Below the pieces are notes generated by a model. It was not told where the DNA came from. It saw only the letters and a list, made by a program, of their open reading frames with translations, and did not search any database. A program made the translations under genes and the position numbers. Of a DNA stretch of 64,000 bases, positions 38,017 through 48,078 are shown piece by piece. Position 1 is the first letter of the stretch. The number at the start of each line of letters is the position of its first letter. Origin of the DNA: Devosia oryziradicis (lineage in GTDB: Bacteria; Pseudomonadota; Alphaproteobacteria; Rhizobiales; Devosiaceae); contig NZ_CP068047.1 of assembly GCF_016698645.1 (NCBI RefSeq), positions 620,001 through 684,000 on the forward strand, in the 5' to 3' direction.

Positions 38017-39282
38017 TTAGGCCGCTTCGCGGACTGTTTCGCCCACCAGGCCGTCGGCGGCGACGCCGGTGATGTGAACGGCAAGCAGTTTGCCCGGTTC
38101 CGATCCCGGCATGGCGACCGGCAGGAACTGTTCGGTGCGAGCGATGCCGTTGCGCTCGGTGAGCACGTTTTCGATTCTGCCGACGCGACTGGCCATGAGC
38201 CTTTGGACCTGCATATCGCCAGCATGCCGCAAGATTTCTGCCCGCTTTCTTGCTGCTTGCTTGCTCACCTGCGGCATGCGGGCGGCAGGGGTGCCCTGGC
38301 GCGGCGAATAGGGAAAGACGTGCAGGTAGGTGAGGTCCGCCTCGGTCACGATGGCGAGGGTGTTCTCGAACATCGCATCGTCCTCGGTGGGGAAGCCGGC
38401 GATGATATCGGCGCCCAGGACGATGTCGGGGCGCAGGCGGCGGAGCTTGGCCACGATGGCCAGGGCATCGTCGCGGGAATGCCGGCGCTTCATGCGCTTC
38501 AAAATCAGGTCATCGCCCGATTGCAGGGACAGATGCAGGTGCGGCATCAGCCTGTTGTCCGACCCGATGGCGTCATAGAGCGCCTCGTCGGCTTCGATCG
38601 AGTCGATCGACGAAATGCGCAATCGCGGCAGGTCGGGCACATGGCGCAGGATGGACTGGACCAGCTTGCCCAAGGTTGGGCTGCCCGGCAGATCGGGCCC
38701 GTAGGAGGTGATATCGACGCCGGTCAGCACCACCTCGCGGCAGCCACTGCCGACGAGCCGCTTGATCTGCTCGACCACAGTTCCCATCGGCACCGAGCGC
38801 GACGGGCCACGGCCGAAAGGGATGATGCAGAATGTGCAGCGGTGGTCGCAGCCATTCTGCACCTGCACGAAAGCGCGGGTATGCCCATCCATCCCGTCGA
38901 TCAGGTGGCCGGCAGTTTCCCGCACGCTCATGATGTCGTTGACCTGCACCTTGTCGTTGAGGGGCAGGCCGAAGGCCATGGGCGCGTAGCTCGATGCCTT
39001 CATCTTGTCGGCATTGCCGATGACGAGGTCGACTTCCGCCATGTCGCCAAAGCTGCGCGGTTCGGTCTGGGCGGCGCAACCGGTGACGATGATGCGGGCG
39101 GCCGGGTTGTCGCGGCGGGCTTTGCGGATGGCGCGCTTGCCCTGTCGCACAGCCTCTGATGTCACCGCGCAGGTGTTGATGATGACGGCATTGTCGAGCC
39201 CGGCCCGTTGGGCCTCCGACTTCATCACCTCGGCTTCATAGGCGTTGAGCCGGCAGCCGAATGTCAGCGTCTGGACGGCCAT
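38017..39282 (-). CDS. mtaB: tRNA t6A37 methylthiotransferase MtaB
   Basis: A 421-residue radical-SAM methylthiotransferase that converts t6A to ms2t6A at position 37. The UPF0004 domain cysteines are in TFGCRLNAYE, INTCAVTSEA and VTGCAAQT. The radical-SAM cluster motif is CDHRCTFC. The C-terminal TRAM region ends with AVHITGVAADGLVGETV. It starts in a TGATG overlap with the dapF stop. TsaD, which makes its substrate, is encoded 5 kb away. Confidence 0.95.
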   Translation of the reverse strand: MAVQTLTFGCRLNAYEAEVMKSEAQRAGLDNAVIINTCAVTSEAVRQGKRAIRKARRDNPAARIIVTGCAAQTEPRSFGDMAEVDLVIGNADKMKASSYAPMAFGLPLNDKVQVNDIMSVRETAGHLIDGMDGHTRAFVQVQNGCDHRCTFCIIPFGRGPSRSVPMGTVVEQIKRLVGSGCREVVLTGVDITSYGPDLPGSPTLGKLVQSILRHVPDLPRLRISSIDSIEADEALYDAIGSDNRLMPHLHLSLQSGDDLILKRMKRRHSRDDALAIVAKLRRLRPDIVLGADIIAGFPTEDDAMFENTLAIVTEADLTYLHVFPYSPRQGTPAARMPQVSKQAARKRAEILRHAGDMQVQRLMASRVGRIENVLTERNGIARTEQFLPVAMPGSEPGKLLAVHITGVAADGLVGETVREAA

Positions 39283-40157
39283 CAGGCCGCGGCCTCGGCG
39301 CGGGTCCAGGCGCCGGTGGCGGGATCCAGCGTACCGGTCCATTCGAGTTCGGCCGGACCGGTCATGACCACGTGGTCGTCGTCGCGCCATTGGACGAAGA
39401 GATCGCCGCCCGGCAGGGTGACGGTCGCGGCCCGGGCGGTGCGGCGCGTGCGCGCGCCATTGACCACGGCAGCGCAGGCGGCAGTGCCGCAGGCCTCGGT
39501 GAGGCCGGCGCCCCGCTCCCAGGTGCGCAGGATGATCTTGTCTTGCGCCACGACCTGGGCGATCGAGATGTTGGCGCGCTCGGGGAAAATCGGGTGGTTT
39601 TCCAGCATCGGTCCGAAGCGATCGAGCGCATAGGACCACACGTCCTGGTTGACCCAGAAGGTCGCGTGCGGATTGCCCATCGAAGCAACCGAAGGCGAAT
39701 GCAGCACCGGTGCGTCGATCGGCCCGATCTGCAGCTCGATCTTGCGCGTATCGGCAAATTCCTCGGCGAGAGGAATGTCATACCAGGCGAATTTGGGCGT
39801 GCCCATGTCGACGGTGAAGAGGCCATCGTCGCGCTGCTCGCCGAAGAGAATCCCGGCCATGGTTTCGAAGGTGAAAGCCTGCCGTCCCTGCTCCGAGGTC
39901 AGCACCTGGACGACGCAGCGCATGCCATTGCCGCAGGCCTGCGCCAGCGAGCCATCGGAGTTGATGATCTCGATATAGTTGGCGGTGCCGGGCGTGCGGC
40001 TGTCATGGATGGCCATGATCTGGTCGAACTTGGTGCCATCGGTGGCGTTGATGGCAATGGCCGCCGCGGGTGTGACGCGGTCGGCGCGGCCGCGCATATC
40101 GGCCACGATGATCTGGTTGCCCAGCCCGTTCATCTTGAGAAACGGCACGCCGCTCAC
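39282..40157 (-). CDS. dapF: Diaminopimelate epimerase
   Basis: A 291-residue enzyme that epimerises LL- to meso-diaminopimelate for lysine and peptidoglycan. The two catalytic cysteines lie in QACGNGMRC and [24 protein letters not shown] is the usual N-terminal strand. The start is GTG 40157, with GAGG seven bases upstream. It is the first gene of dapF-mtaB-ftsY, an order conserved in Rhizobiales. Confidence 0.96.
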   Translation of the reverse strand: MSGVPFLKMNGLGNQIIVADMRGRADRVTPAAAIAINATDGTKFDQIMAIHDSRTPGTANYIEIINSDGSLAQACGNGMRCVVQVLTSEQGRQAFTFETMAGILFGEQRDDGLFTVDMGTPKFAWYDIPLAEEFADTRKIELQIGPIDAPVLHSPSVASMGNPHATFWVNQDVWSYALDRFGPMLENHPIFPERANISIAQVVAQDKIILRTWERGAGLTEACGTAACAAVVNGARTRRTARAATVTLPGGDLFVQWRDDDHVVMTGPAELEWTGTLDPATGAWTRAEAAA

Positions 40158-40241
40158 AATCCGCCTCGCCCATTGGGTGGTGTCGGGCTCTATATGGCGG
40201 AAGTGACGCAAAATTGCCAGTAGCGGGTCGCGCTGGCTGCC

Positions 40242-40769
40242 ATGAGGTCAATGATGGCGATTGCCCCAAGACATAAAGCGGCCGTCTCGGCCCTCGCCCT
40301 CAAGGGCGACGAATCCGTGCTGGAAATCGGCTGCGGCCACGGCGTGGCGGTACGGCTGGTGCTCGACGAGCTGACGACGGGCACGATCACCGCGCTCGAC
40401 CGCTCGCACAAGATGGTCGGCATGGTCGCCGCTGCCGCTCCCGACGCCTTGGCCCAGGGCAGGTTGCGGTTGCGCGCCGAGGCCCTGGAAGATGCCGATT
40501 TCGCCGGCGAGACCTTCGACGCCATCTTTGCCATCAACCTCGATCTCAACCTGCGCCTCGGGACCCGCTGGCCGGCCATGCTCAAGGCGCTGCTCAAGCC
40601 CGGTGGCCGCATTGTGCTCGCCTTCGACCCACCGCCCGACACCAGCAAGGGGCATGCCTTCCTGGGCAAATCACTGGATCGGCTCAAGGCAGCAGGGTTT
40701 CACGCCGACCTCCTGCCGGCGCATGGCAGGGTGACGCTGATCCGGGGCAGTCTTGTCCCCCCTGCCTGA
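40242..40769 (+). CDS. Class I SAM-dependent methyltransferase
   Basis: A 175-residue single-domain Rossmann methyltransferase. [19 protein letters not shown] is motif I and binds [16 protein letters not shown] supplies the acidic ribose contact; [16 protein letters not shown] and [15 protein letters not shown] complete the core. It has no recognisable substrate domain. Length suits a minimal small-molecule methyltransferase. It is divergent from dapF, with 84 bases between starts. Confidence 0.85.
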   Translation: MRSMMAIAPRHKAAVSALALKGDESVLEIGCGHGVAVRLVLDELTTGTITALDRSHKMVGMVAAAAPDALAQGRLRLRAEALEDADFAGETFDAIFAINLDLNLRLGTRWPAMLKALLKPGGRIVLAFDPPPDTSKGHAFLGKSLDRLKAAGFHADLLPAHGRVTLIRGSLVPPA

Positions 40770-40992
40770 TCGCCTGGACGATCAGCCCAGCTTTCCTTGA
40801 CTCCATCGACGGTTTCCCATACACCGCGCGCATTCATCAGGCCTTGTTCCTGACCAGCCGACCGGGACCCCTCGTGGTATAAACCGATCCCGGAGGCCAC
40901 CATCCGCCAGCGCGTTGCGCCCGCGGGTGGGTTTGGCGTTTGGACTGATGGATCCTATGTCTCGTGGGATTTCCCGCAGAGAAGGACCAGAA

Positions 40993-42582
40993 ATGTTCGA
41001 GAGCCTTTCAGACCGGCTTGGCAAAATCTTCGACGGACTCCGCGGTCGCGGCGCGCTCAATGCGGCCGACGTCGATGCAGCGATGCGCGAAATTCGCCGC
41101 GCGCTGATCGAAGCCGACGTGTCGCTCGAAGTGGTTCGGGCCTTTGTCGAGCAGGTCAAGGAGCGCGCCGTCGGCGCCGAGGTCACCCGCTCGGTGACGC
41201 CTGGCCAGCAGGTGGTCAAGATCGTCCATGACGAGCTGGTTGCCGTTCTCGGCGATACGGCCTCGCCGATCGACCTCAATGCCAAGGCGCCCGTGACCCT
41301 CCTGATGGTGGGCCTGCAGGGTTCGGGCAAGACGACAACTACCGCCAAGATCGCCAAACGGCTCAAGGACCGGCAGAAGAAAAAGGTTCTGCTGGCCTCG
41401 CTCGATACCCGCCGTCCGGCGGCCATGGAGCAGTTGCGGGTGCTGGGCGAGCAGGTTGGCGTCGATACCCTGCCGATTGTCGCCTCGGAAAATCCGGTCC
41501 AGATCGCGCGCCGCGCCGAGCGCGAGGGGCGCCTGGGCGGCTATGACGTGCTGATCCTGGATACGGCCGGCCGTACCCATATCGACGAAGAGCTGATGGC
41601 CGAAACGGCCGAGATCAAGTCGATCGCCAATCCGCATGAAATCCTCCTGGTGGTCGATGCACTGACCGGCCAGGACGCAATCAATGTCGCCCGCAGCTTC
41701 GACAGTCGCCTCGATGTCACCGGCATCGTGATGACCCGCGTCGATGGCGATGGCCGTGGCGGCGCCGCGCTGTCCATGCGCGCCGCGACCGGCAAGCCGA
41801 TCAAGCTGATCGGCGTCGGTGAAAAGATGGATGCGCTCGAGGATTTCCATCCCAGCCGCATTGCCGACCGTATCCTGGGCATGGGCGACATCGTTTCGCT
41901 CGTCGAGAAGGCCGCCGAGCACGTCTCTGCCGAAGACGCGCAGAAGATGGCCAAGAAGCTCAAGAAGGGCTCCTTCGACCTCGAAGACCTGCGCGCCCAG
42001 CTCATCCAGATGAAGAAGATGGGCGGCATGGGCGGGCTGATGGCGATGATGCCCGGTGTCGGCCAGCTGAAGAAGGCGATGGCCGGGGCCAATGTCGACG
42101 AGAAGGTGTTCGATCGGCAGATCGCCATCATCAATTCGATGACCAAGAAGGAGCGGGCCAATCCGGACCTGCTCAATGCATCGCGCCGCAAGCGCATTGC
42201 CGCCGGCGCAGGTGTCGAGGTCAGCGAGATCAATAAGCTGGCCAAGCAACACCGCCAGATGGCCGACATGATGAAGAAGGTCGGCAAGGGTGGCATGGGT
42301 GCCCTTGGTGGCATGTTCGGCGGCAAGATGGGCAATATGCTGGGTGGCATGCCCGACCTTTCCAAGATGGATCCGGCTCAGCTCGAACAGATGGCACGCC
42401 AGGCGGGCATCGATCCATCCGCGCTCAAGGGCCTGCCCTCGGCCGACCTGCCCGCGCCCAAGGCGCTGCCGTCCGATGTCGGCGCGCTGCTCAAAAGTTC
42501 CGGTTCACCGCTGCTGCCCGGCCTGGGCGGCGGTGGCGCCCCCCGTTTCCCCGGCCTTCCCGGCCTGGGCAAGAAGAAATAG
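40993..42582 (+). CDS. ffh: Signal recognition particle protein Ffh
   Basis: A 529-residue SRP54 GTPase. The N domain starts MFESLSDRLGKIFDGLRGRG. The G domain has VGLQGSGKTTTTAKIAKRL, DTRRPAAMEQL, DTAGR and TRVDGDGRGG. The methionine-rich M domain (KKMGGMGGLMAMMPG, then MADMMKKVGKGGMG) binds the signal peptide and 4.5S RNA. The last 60 residues form a proline/glycine-rich tail. GAAGGA precedes the chosen ATG. rpsP follows after 29 bases. Confidence 0.96.
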   Translation: MFESLSDRLGKIFDGLRGRGALNAADVDAAMREIRRALIEADVSLEVVRAFVEQVKERAVGAEVTRSVTPGQQVVKIVHDELVAVLGDTASPIDLNAKAPVTLLMVGLQGSGKTTTTAKIAKRLKDRQKKKVLLASLDTRRPAAMEQLRVLGEQVGVDTLPIVASENPVQIARRAEREGRLGGYDVLILDTAGRTHIDEELMAETAEIKSIANPHEILLVVDALTGQDAINVARSFDSRLDVTGIVMTRVDGDGRGGAALSMRAATGKPIKLIGVGEKMDALEDFHPSRIADRILGMGDIVSLVEKAAEHVSAEDAQKMAKKLKKGSFDLEDLRAQLIQMKKMGGMGGLMAMMPGVGQLKKAMAGANVDEKVFDRQIAIINSMTKKERANPDLLNASRRKRIAAGAGVEVSEINKLAKQHRQMADMMKKVGKGGMGALGGMFGGKMGNMLGGMPDLSKMDPAQLEQMARQAGIDPSALKGLPSADLPAPKALPSDVGALLKSSGSPLLPGLGGGGAPRFPGLPGLGKKK

Positions 42583-42611
42583 TCGTTTCAACCAACCTCT
42601 AGGATACCAAA

Positions 42612-42998
42612 ATGGCCCTCAAGCTCCGTCTCGCCCGCGCTGGCACCAAGAAGCGCCCGTTCTACCATATCGTCGTTGCCGATGCCCGTTCGCCGCGCGA
42701 TGGCCGCTTCATCGAGAAGCTGGGCACCTTCAACCCGCTGCTGGCCAAGGATGCCGAGAACCGCGTCGTGCTCGACACCGAACGCGCCAAGCACTGGGTT
42801 TCGGTTGGCGCCCAGCCGACCGACCGCGTGCTGCGTTTCCTCGACGCCGCGGGCCTGGTGAAGCGCGATGCGCGCAACAACCCCAACAAGGCCAAGCCGG
42901 GCGAGAAGGCCACCCAGCGCGCTGAAGATCGCGCTGCCAAGGCTGCCGCCATCGAAGAAGCCAAGAACGCGCCCAAGGAAGAAGCTGCTGCCGAGTAA
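42612..42998 (+). CDS. rpsP: 30S ribosomal protein S16
   Basis: A 128-residue S16. The body ([20 protein letters not shown], then [17 protein letters not shown]) is canonical. From about residue 85 an alanine/lysine/glutamate-rich extension ([22 protein letters not shown]) adds about 40 residues, as in many Rhizobiales. AGGA stands nine bases before the ATG. A strong terminator follows at once, so rimM-trmD-rplS are not co-transcribed here. Confidence 0.97.
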   Translation: MALKLRLARAGTKKRPFYHIVVADARSPRDGRFIEKLGTFNPLLAKDAENRVVLDTERAKHWVSVGAQPTDRVLRFLDAAGLVKRDARNNPNKAKPGEKATQRAEDRAAKAAAIEEAKNAPKEEAAAE

Positions 42999-43020
42999 TC
43001 GGTGCGGTTTTTGGAATGAG

Positions 43021-43053
43021 AAAGCCCCGGTCGAAAGACCGGGGCTTTGTCTT
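43021..43053 (+). terminator. Intrinsic terminator of ffh-rpsP
   Basis: AAAGCCCCGGTC (43021-43032) pairs perfectly with GACCGGGGCTTT (43037-43048) around a GAAA tetraloop, then GTCTT. Confidence 0.9.
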
Positions 43054-43120
43054 GGCTGCTGCCACGTTCTGGCAGTGGGCAATTCTAGGTGTGCCGCGAC
43101 CCAAAAACCGAGGCACAGCA

Positions 43121-43498
43121 ATGAAATTCGTATCGATCCGCGTCGTCACCGGCGACGTCACCGCACTCAAGGTCTTCTATGCCGCATTGACCGGCGTTGA
43201 GCCTACCGACCTGGCGCCCGGCTTCGCCGAAATCCGCCTCGATGGCTGTACGCTTGCCATTTCGAGCGAGGACATCATCAACAAGCTCAATGGCGGCGCG
43301 ATCGTGCCACGCTCAAACCGCTCGGCGATGATCGAGCTGGAAGTCGATGACGTGGAGGCGGTGCGGGCAAGAGTGGCCGATGGCGCCCTGGCCGAGATCG
43401 TGCAACCGCCAACCGCGATGCCCTGGGGCAATGACTCCATGCTGCTGCGCGATCCCGACGGGGCCATCGTCAATATTTTCTCTCGCCCCAGGCGCTAA
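43121..43498 (+). CDS. VOC-family (glyoxalase/bleomycin-resistance fold) protein
   Basis: A 125-residue two-module betaalphabetabetabeta protein. KFVSIRVVTGDVTALKVFYAALTGVEPTDL opens the fold, and MLLRDPDGAIVNIFSRP closes it, the latter typical of VOC C-termini. No clear set of metal ligands (His/Glu) is visible at the canonical positions, so a binding rather than catalytic role is possible. Substrate unknown. The ATG at 43121 follows the terminator; an in-frame upstream extension runs through the terminator and is spurious. Confidence 0.82.
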   Translation: MKFVSIRVVTGDVTALKVFYAALTGVEPTDLAPGFAEIRLDGCTLAISSEDIINKLNGGAIVPRSNRSAMIELEVDDVEAVRARVADGALAEIVQPPTAMPWGNDSMLLRDPDGAIVNIFSRPRR

Positions 43499-43499
43499 C

Positions 43500-44600
43500 T
43501 CAGGCCTTGAGCTTGCTCAGGATCGCCGCGCCCATCTCCTCGGTGCCGACCGTCTTGCGGTTGTCCTGGGCAATGTCGCCCGTGCGCAGGCCATCGCTGA
43601 GCACGGCCGAGATGGCATTCTCGATCCGGGTAGCCAGTTCGATCATGCCGAAGCTGTAGCGCAGGGCCATGGCGACCGAGGCAATCATGGCGATGGGGTT
43701 GGCAATGCCCTTGCCGGCAATATCAGGGGCCGAGCCGTGCACGGGCTCGTAGAAGGCCTTGCGCTTGCCAGTCACCGGATCGGGCGCGCCCAGCGAAGCC
43801 GAGGGCAGCATGCCGAGCGAGCCGGTCAGCATGGCGGCGACGTCCGAGAGAATGTCACCGAAGAGGTTGTCGGTGACCATCACGTCGAACTGCTTGGGAT
43901 TGCGAACCAGCTGCATGGCGGCGTTGTCGGCCAGGATGTGGTGCAGCTCGACGTCCGAAAAGTCCTTACCGACGCCCTTGACCACTTCGTCCCACAGGAC
44001 GCCCGACTTCATGACGTTCTTCTTGTCGGCGGAATGCACCTTGTTGTTGCGGGTGCGGGCGAGGTCGAAGGCGACGCGGGCAATGCGGTCGATCTCGTAG
44101 GTTTCGTAGACCTGGGTATCGATGGCGCGCTTCTGGCCGTTTTCGAGATCGGTGATGGTCTTGGGCTCGCCAAAATAGACGCCGCCGGTCAATTCGCGCA
44201 CGATCAGGATGTCCAGGCCCTCGACCAGTTCGCGCTTGAGCGAGGAGGCGTCGGCCAGAGCTGGGTAGCAGATGGCGGGGCGCAGGTTGGCAAAGACCGC
44301 CATTTCCTTGCGCAGGCGCAGCAGGGCCGCTTCGGGACGGTGCTCATAGGGCACATTGTCCCACTTGGGACCACCCACGGCGCCAAAGATCACCGCATCG
44401 GATGCCTTGGCCTTGGCGACGTCCTCGTCGGTGATGGCCACCTGATGCCTGTCATAAGCCGACCCGCCAGCCAGACCCGTATCGGTCGAGAAATCGGTGA
44501 GCTGCTCGCTGTTGGTCCAGGCGATCAGCTTTTCCACCTCGACCATGATCTCGGTGCCGATGCCGTCGCCCGGCAGCAGGAATAGGGAATGGGTGGCCAT
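43500..44600 (-). CDS. leuB: 3-isopropylmalate dehydrogenase
   Basis: A 366-residue dehydrogenase of leucine biosynthesis. [19 protein letters not shown] is the N-terminal nucleotide fold. [14 protein letters not shown] carries the catalytic Arg/Tyr region. [27 protein letters not shown] provides the metal aspartates, and [20 protein letters not shown] binds NAD. The start at 44600 is chosen for [13 protein letters not shown]. leuD lies 6 kb away on the other strand, so the leu genes are split. Confidence 0.97.
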   Translation of the reverse strand: MATHSLFLLPGDGIGTEIMVEVEKLIAWTNSEQLTDFSTDTGLAGGSAYDRHQVAITDEDVAKAKASDAVIFGAVGGPKWDNVPYEHRPEAALLRLRKEMAVFANLRPAICYPALADASSLKRELVEGLDILIVRELTGGVYFGEPKTITDLENGQKRAIDTQVYETYEIDRIARVAFDLARTRNNKVHSADKKNVMKSGVLWDEVVKGVGKDFSDVELHHILADNAAMQLVRNPKQFDVMVTDNLFGDILSDVAAMLTGSLGMLPSASLGAPDPVTGKRKAFYEPVHGSAPDIAGKGIANPIAMIASVAMALRYSFGMIELATRIENAISAVLSDGLRTGDIAQDNRKTVGTEEMGAAILSKLKA

Positions 44601-44702
44601 GGAGGTCCTCGCCGTACTGATGGTTACGCTCGGCCGGCACATAGCGTCATTTCGGCCTGCCACGCAAGGCCGGGGGTAGAGCCAATGACCGGCAGACCGC
44701 GG

Positions 44703-45344
44703 TTAGATGAAGCCGCTGCGCTCGAACAGGGCCCAGAAGGCGGCAAGGTTGGTCAGGGCATGCGCCAAAGCCACCCAGAAGACCGAGCCGGTGCGCCAGG
44801 CGATCCAGTTCCAGAATAGGCCCAGCACCGCCGCGCTGGCGACGAGACCAACACTGCCGCCGTCGAAAAGCACGCCTTGGCTGAGGCTCAACGGGATGTG
44901 CCAGGCGCTGAACAGCAGCCAGCCCAGCCAGAAGCCGAGCCGGGGCCGGTCGGCGAACCGGGTCATGAAGCCGCCGCGCCAGGCTATTTCCTCGAGCGGT
45001 CCGTTGATGACGGCGAAGACTAACGCCAGCATGGCGCCTTGCGTCGTCAAGATCTCGGTTGTGGGCGCCAGGGCGGCTACCGCGATCAGCAGCACCTGCG
45101 CCAGCACGAGCAGCGGCACGAACCAGTCGCGGCGCTCGAGCTTTTCGGAAAAGAGGCGCGGGCCGCGGTTGGGCAGTACATGGATCAGCGTGACCGGGAC
45201 GCAGAAGGCCAGCCAGTAGAACACGAAGGTGAAAAGGTAGCCGTTGGTGCCATAGGTGCCGGTCAGGTATGGAACCAGCCAGAACAGGATGGCGATCAGC
45301 GCCAGGGCATGAGCGACGAGAAGGGTCTGGGGCCGGCTCAGCAT
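44703..45344 (-). CDS. CPBP (CAAX-type) intramembrane metalloprotease
   Basis: A 213-residue polytopic protein with about six hydrophobic helices. The catalytic motifs are NGPLEEIAWRGGF (EExxxR, motif 1) and FSAWHIPLSL (motif 2 with the histidine); LAHALTNLAAFW supplies a third histidine. Bacterial CPBP proteins act in prenyl-protein-like processing, bacteriocin immunity or unknown pathways. No partner is adjacent. It lies about 100 bases upstream-facing leuB on the same strand. Confidence 0.9.
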   Translation of the reverse strand: MLSRPQTLLVAHALALIAILFWLVPYLTGTYGTNGYLFTFVFYWLAFCVPVTLIHVLPNRGPRLFSEKLERRDWFVPLLVLAQVLLIAVAALAPTTEILTTQGAMLALVFAVINGPLEEIAWRGGFMTRFADRPRLGFWLGWLLFSAWHIPLSLSQGVLFDGGSVGLVASAAVLGLFWNWIAWRTGSVFWVALAHALTNLAAFWALFERSGFI

Positions 45345-45393
45345 GGCGCGGAGTACCTATGGGTTGCAGATGCCAATAGGCCTAGCATAGGAA

Positions 45394-45424
45394 AATCCCC
45401 GGTGTCGCTAGGACGCCGGGGATT
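45394..45424 (-). terminator. Intrinsic terminator of the small gene at 45459
   Basis: The arms AATCCCCGGTGTC and GACGCCGGGGATT pair over 13 positions (one G-T). Read on the minus strand it ends in ATTTTCC, placing it directly behind the 45459-45746 gene. Confidence 0.75.
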
Positions 45425-45458
45425 ATTTCGCATCGCGGCGCCGCGCGAGGCAGTGGTG

Positions 45459-45746
45459 TCAGTTGGCGTCGCGCCGCTCGACCAATTCGAAATCGTCCGC
45501 CGCCGGATCGACCTTGAGGGCGAGCTGCTGGCGATCGAGCTCGGCCAGCCAGGCCGTCCACGAGCATGGGCTCATGCCGTCATCCTGGCTTTCGATGTGC
45601 TTCTTGCGCTTCTGAAAGCTGAGCTTGAGCTGGGCGCGTTCCTCGCCGAACTGGTTTCGCACCCGCGCTATGGCCGGAATGCCATGCCGGTCGCTTACCC
45701 AATTCTGGATATCGCGATGGCGCGTCAAGGTGTGTAGCTGGGTCAT
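45459..45746 (-). CDS. Small conserved hypothetical protein
   Basis: A 95-residue soluble, charged protein. TLTRHRDIQNWVSDRHGIPAIARV and GEERAQLKLSFQKRKKHIESQDDG look like a helical domain, and WTAWLAELDRQQLALKV follows. I do not recognise a characterised family. A dedicated terminator behind it and an ordinary codon pattern support it as real. It is the last gene of a same-strand series that includes the ClpP-like protease 78 bases upstream. Confidence 0.65.
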   Translation of the reverse strand: MTQLHTLTRHRDIQNWVSDRHGIPAIARVRNQFGEERAQLKLSFQKRKKHIESQDDGMSPCSWTAWLAELDRQQLALKVDPAADDFELVERRDAN

Positions 45747-45824
45747 GTGGCCTCCCCTCCAAGTTTATGTTTTTTCTAACCTCCGTGAACGGTCCGGTCC
45801 TCCACCGGGTTCCCCGTCCAGCGA

Positions 45825-46643
45825 TCAATTGTCGGCTAACTGCGTAACAAGCTTGAGACGCGTCATCTCCTCTGGACTGAAGTAATAGAGCCGGTCCGGC
45901 GGGGTCTGGAGCGCATGCAGCCACAATGCTGGGTCTACGCCCACTTTTGTCAGGTGGCCGATGATCTCGGCAGTGGTGGATTGAGCGTCGCTCATGGCCG
46001 TCCCGGCAACGCGCAAGGCGTTCTGCGGATCGCCCGAAAGAGCGGCGGCGTAGATCTGGTGTACCCCGATGGCCGCTTCCGGACTGGCGATGCGCTCGGC
46101 GCCGGAGGCGAAGACGATCGGGCAGGACGAGGCGCATAGCGAACCGGCAGCGACCTTGGTGGCAAGGCCCTTTTCATGGATCAGACTGCCGATGGCGAGT
46201 GCATCCACGACCGATCCTCCGGGCGAATCGAGGACTACAGTGTCCACATATTCGCCCCGTGCTTCAATCTCGGCGGCAAAACGGTCGGCGGAGCCGAGGT
46301 CGATGGAGCCTTCGAGCAGCAGTTGTCCACCGGTCCCGAGGGTGATTTCGAGCGGCTGTTCAAGTATTTGCGGGCTGGTCGTTACATTTGGCGCGGTGCC
46401 GTCTGCCGGTCCTTCCGGGTCGAAGGGCGGCAGGATAGGTCGCATGGGCGTCGCCAGTGCGGCGCCTTCATTGGCGGTCAGCTCGCGAAAATCGACATAG
46501 AGCACCGAGGCGGTGCCGATCAGCAAAGCGAAGAAGGCGACGCGCAGGATGTTGCCATCCTCCAAGGCGGCAATGCGCTCGATCCAGCCGCGATAAAACG
46601 GCCCGTCCCTGGTATCGGCGCGGGCATTGGCTTCAGTCTTCAT
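45825..46643 (-). CDS. Membrane-anchored ClpP-like serine protease (COG3904-type)
   Basis: A 272-residue protein. One transmembrane helix (about 33-50) puts the remaining domain in the periplasm. It has a ClpP/crotonase fold pattern: TVVLDSPGGSVVDALAIGSLI, then SLCASSCPIVFASGAERIASP, which holds the candidate nucleophile (S172 or S173 within C170-C174), and AIGVHQIYAA with H195. Such predicted periplasmic proteases are uncharacterised. Its start overlaps the stop of the 447-residue membrane protein by four bases (ATGA), so the two are translated together. Which substrate it cuts is unknown. Confidence 0.8.
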   Translation of the reverse strand: MKTEANARADTRDGPFYRGWIERIAALEDGNILRVAFFALLIGTASVLYVDFRELTANEGAALATPMRPILPPFDPEGPADGTAPNVTTSPQILEQPLEITLGTGGQLLLEGSIDLGSADRFAAEIEARGEYVDTVVLDSPGGSVVDALAIGSLIHEKGLATKVAAGSLCASSCPIVFASGAERIASPEAAIGVHQIYAAALSGDPQNALRVAGTAMSDAQSTTAEIIGHLTKVGVDPALWLHALQTPPDRLYYFSPEEMTRLKLVTQLADN

Positions 46644-47983
46644 GCCGGACGCGGACCGTCGGTGCGCTTGCGCTGCGCGGCGTCGATCGGTGTCACGGTG
46701 GCGTCCTCTGCCGCGGTCTCGACATCGGGCGGCGCTTCGGCTGGTTCGGGTGCGGCGGGCGCAGCGAGTGGCTTGCCGCTCGCGACGTCGATGCCCGCGG
46801 CTTCCATCTGGCGGTAGAGCGCCATGGCGCGCAGCATTTCGGCGGCGGTGATGTTTTCGGCTTCTTCGAGCGACTCGGAATCGCGGCGCATGGCGTCGTT
46901 GACGATCATCAGCACCAGCACCAGCACGACGGGCAGCAGGTCGATGGAAATGGCGCCGGCCCAGCTGGGAATGAAATCCTGCCAGTAGCGCAGTACGGCC
47001 TCGGCGCTCGACAGGGGCACATAGCGGCGCTGCTCCACGGCAGGGGTTGCGAGGATCTCGTCGGCCGCGGCGGTCAGCGCGGCCGATTGTGCCGCCACCG
47101 AGGCGCGCACGGTTTCCATGACGCGATCCTGGCGGTTCGCCAGATCGGCCGAGCCGCCATCGGCAACCGGCGCGATGAAACCGGCGCTGAGATCGGCGGA
47201 AGCGCGCTTGACGGAGGCGGCGACGCCGGTCTGTTGCAGGGCCGCGATCACCGCGGAGAGCTGTACGGCCTCGGCCTGGAAGCTATCGGCGCGCGGTTCG
47301 ATGGCGCCGGGGGTCGAGACCAGTTCGCGCATGGTGGCGAGGCGCGCCGAGCCCTGGTCGAAGAGCAGGGCGACCTCTTCACGGCTGCCGGTAATGGTCG
47401 TGGCCAGCTGGTTCATCTGCGTGCCCATCTGGGTGAGCAGCTGCACCACGCTGCCCGAGCCGGTGGTGCCGGTCAGGGCGCCCGATTCCCGCTCGTCGTT
47501 GGCAAGGCCGGTAAAGCGCTCGGCGGCGCGCTGCACGTCCGGCAGGAGGCTCTGGCTGGCCAGGGCGTTGGCATGGGCCTGGTCGAGATCCTCGGCATAG
47601 CCCTGGAGGGTCACGGCCATATGCTGTTCGGTGGCGGCCGAACCGGCCAGGGCCGCGGCATTGAGCCAGGAGCTCATGGCCATGATCATGGCGCAGCCGA
47701 TGGCCATGGTGGCGAACAGGGCCATGCGCTGCACACCCGATGTCACCAGCGGCACGAAACGGAGCATGAAGCTCCAGAAGGCGTAGATGGCGACCGACAC
47801 GGCCGCCGAATAGATGATGGCGGCGAAGAACACGAAAGTGGCCGAGCCATCGAGGATGCCGCGCACGCCCAGATAGGTATAGACACCCGAGGCCAAAGCC
47901 AGCACGGCCAGGGCAAAGCGGGTCATCGTCTCGACGCCCTTGACGGTCTCGTTGAGGCGGTAGGCGTTCGGCTTGAGCTGCAT
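46640..47983 (-). CDS. Multi-helix membrane protein coupled to the ClpP-like protease
   Basis: A 447-residue protein that I cannot place in a characterised family. Hydrophobic helices occur at about 24-44, 48-70, 84-108 and 345-367. Between the third and fourth lies a 230-residue helical, alanine/glutamine-rich region (for example MGTQMNQLATTITGSREEV and SVAAQSAALTAAADEILA), probably outside the cytoplasm. The C-terminus is a proline/alanine/glutamate-rich cytoplasmic tail. The helical region resembles sensor domains of chemoreceptors, but there is no signalling domain. The stop is overlapped by the protease start, implying a joint function. Confidence 0.72.
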   Translation of the reverse strand: MQLKPNAYRLNETVKGVETMTRFALAVLALASGVYTYLGVRGILDGSATFVFFAAIIYSAAVSVAIYAFWSFMLRFVPLVTSGVQRMALFATMAIGCAMIMAMSSWLNAAALAGSAATEQHMAVTLQGYAEDLDQAHANALASQSLLPDVQRAAERFTGLANDERESGALTGTTGSGSVVQLLTQMGTQMNQLATTITGSREEVALLFDQGSARLATMRELVSTPGAIEPRADSFQAEAVQLSAVIAALQQTGVAASVKRASADLSAGFIAPVADGGSADLANRQDRVMETVRASVAAQSAALTAAADEILATPAVEQRRYVPLSSAEAVLRYWQDFIPSWAGAISIDLLPVVLVLVLMIVNDAMRRDSESLEEAENITAAEMLRAMALYRQMEAAGIDVASGKPLAAPAAPEPAEAPPDVETAAEDATVTPIDAAQRKRTDGPRPA

Positions 47984-48078
47984 GTGTCGGGCCCCGATGT
48001 CAGCAAGACGTTAACACAGCGATGGCGGCGGAATGTTGGCGCGTTCGGCGGGAACGATGACGGTCGCGTGAGGCAGCC

